From contig CAILTG010000077.1 of assembly GCA_903837125.1 (NCBI GenBank), forward strand, positions 1-48,101: DNA of 48,101 nt, read 5' to 3'. This document shows, one piece after another, positions 46,728-48,101 of the stretch (positions are counted from its first letter, which is position 1; each line of letters opens with the position of its first letter). The notes beneath the pieces are model-generated. The model was not told the origin of the DNA. It saw nothing but the letters and a program-made list of their open reading frames with translations, and searched no databases. Origin of the DNA: Candidatus Magasanikiibacteriota bacterium (GTDB lineage: Bacteria > Patescibacteriota > Patescibacteriia > Magasanikbacterales > UBA922). Position numbers and translations under genes: made by a program.

Positions 46728-46873
46728 GCTAAATAATAATTTAATTTTAACAATTTCAAATATCAAATTACCAATATCAAATCAATATCAAAATCCAAAG
46801 TTCAAAAAATAATTTATTTTGAAATTTGGATTTGATTGGAAATTGGAAATTTGGATTTTAACATTCCAAATTT

Positions 46874-47623
46874 ATGACAATATCAGTCTACAAAGAAAAA
46901 AACTTTAAAGAACTAGAGAAAAAAATTGGCATAAAATTTAATAATCCAGACCATTTAGTCCAGGCCTTGGTACACCGTTCTTATTTAAATGAAAACCGCG
47001 ATTTTGCTTTAGGACACAATGAACGTTTAGAATTTTTAGGAGATGCAGTACTTGAATTAGCAGTAACCGAATTTTTATTTGAAAACTATTTAAATCCCGA
47101 AGGTGAACTTACCAACTGGCGTGCTGCTTTGGTAAATGCCAAAATGTGTGCTCAAGTAGCCAACGAAATTGATTTTGAAAAATATCTATTTTTAAGCCAC
47201 GGAGAATCCAAAGACGCTGGTACCAAAGCTCGTGAATACATTTTGGCCAATGCCTTGGAAGCAGTAATTGGCTCTATTTACATAGATCAGGGCTGGGATA
47301 TGGCAAAACAATTTGTTACTCGCTGGGTTATTACTAAACTTCCAGAAGTACTAGAAATGGGACTGTGGATGGATCCTAAATCCAGATTCCAAGAAACTGC
47401 CCAAGAATTGATTGGTCTTACTCCTACTTATAAAGTACTCGAGGAAAGCGGACCTGACCATGATAAACGTTTTGTAATTGGAGTTTATTTAGACAAAGAA
47501 CAAATAGCCCAAGGCGAAGGAACCAGCAAACAAGAAGCACAAGTGGATGCCGCTGAAAAGGCTTTAAAAGTAAAAGGTTGGAAAGGTCCAAAGATAGATA
47601 TTTTGAAAGTTGATAAACAATAG
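46874..47623 (+). CDS. rnc: Ribonuclease III
   Basis: NERLEFLGDAVLELAVTEFLF; ANALEAVIGSIYID; C-terminal dsRBD GEGTSKQEAQVDAAEKAL. Confidence 0.97.
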   Translation: MTISVYKEKNFKELEKKIGIKFNNPDHLVQALVHRSYLNENRDFALGHNERLEFLGDAVLELAVTEFLFENYLNPEGELTNWRAALVNAKMCAQVANEIDFEKYLFLSHGESKDAGTKAREYILANALEAVIGSIYIDQGWDMAKQFVTRWVITKLPEVLEMGLWMDPKSRFQETAQELIGLTPTYKVLEESGPDHDKRFVIGVYLDKEQIAQGEGTSKQEAQVDAAEKALKVKGWKGPKIDILKVDKQ

Positions 47624-47639
47624 AGTTTAAAAACTCTAC

Positions 47640-47716
47640 GCGCTGCTAGCTCAACTGGCTAGAGCAGGGGCCTCTTAAGCCCAAGGTTCCGGGTTCGATT
47701 CCCGGGCGGCGCACCA
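47640..47716 (+). tRNA. tRNA-Lys (CTT)
   Basis: GCGCTGC..GGGGCCTCTTAAGCCCA..CCGGGTTCGATTCCCGGGCGGCGCACCA. Confidence 0.93.
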
Positions 47717-47801
47717 TGAACATGACACAAAATACACATAAAAAAATACACTGTCTAACCAAAATTTGTATTTTAATCCATGTATATTGTATCGTGTTTT
47801 A

Positions 47802-47876
47802 GCCTCTGTCGTTCAACGGATAGGACAACAGCCTTCGAAGCTGTATATGCGGGTTCGATTCCTGCCGGGGGCACCA
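47802..47876 (+). tRNA. tRNA-Arg (TCG)
   Basis: GCCTCTG..ACAGCCTTCGAAGCTGT..GCGGGTTCGATTCCTGCCGGGGGCACCA. Confidence 0.93.
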
Positions 47877-48101
47877 TAATCAAAGAGTCAGGGATTTTTC
47901 CGACCAGTTGCCTCGCGTGAAGCAGGGCGTCCCACGGATTTTTCCCCTCGAACAAGACAACATTTTCCCCCTCGATTGACAGGGGGTTTTTGTTTAATTT
48001 TGGCGATTTTTCCCCCGCGATTGGTAAACTACTTACGGATTTTTCCCCCACGATTTTGGTTGGCTGAATGGTGATGGTTCGGGCGGTGAGGAGGAGGTTC
48101 G

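Noticed and set aside
47773-48051. 92-aa minus-strand ORF containing VPPAGIEPAYTASKAVVLS
   Set aside because: The PPAGIEPA stretch is the antisense translation of tRNA-Arg (47802-47876), a well-known spurious ORF type. Only the repeat pattern upstream was kept as a finding.

Overview
AT-rich window from what looks like a Candidate Phyla Radiation (Patescibacteria) genome. That placement is inferred from gene content, the T4SS-pilin-type N-termini and the intergenic repeat style. TGA is used as a stop, so the code is not 25. Core genes: ftsA-ftsZ-nrdR, ybeY-dgkA, hisS, lepB, yqeY, bS21, ndk, a UvrD/PcrA helicase, tgt, rlmH, queA, mltG, a manC-like gene, PAP2, a FemAB-like gene, rpmF-nusB-rnc and four tRNAs. 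The dominant accessory feature is a minus-strand block at 6.8-25.7 kb. It holds a 770-aa and a giant 4662-aa protein that share a VirB2/TrbC-like pilin N-terminus, followed by three single-TM proteins with thrombospondin-type-3 (DTDGDG) calcium-binding repeats. The giant has LamG, IPT/TIG, SbsA-Ig-like and about 12 DUF4215-like Cys-rich modules. Other points of interest: (1) a consensus promoter, leader hairpin, uORF and possible attenuator in front of the queuosine-precursor transporter; (2) an accessory pocket at 29.0-31.1 kb with a probable structured RNA, long perfect hairpins, two GC-rich mini-genes and an unlisted 41-aa Cys-rich peptide ending GEGACGC; (3) GC-rich double-hairpin palindromes and AT-rich word repeats that sit between genes and also in frame inside conserved genes (uvrD, nusB, tgt, femAB-like). 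All family assignments come from reading the translations; no database search was run.
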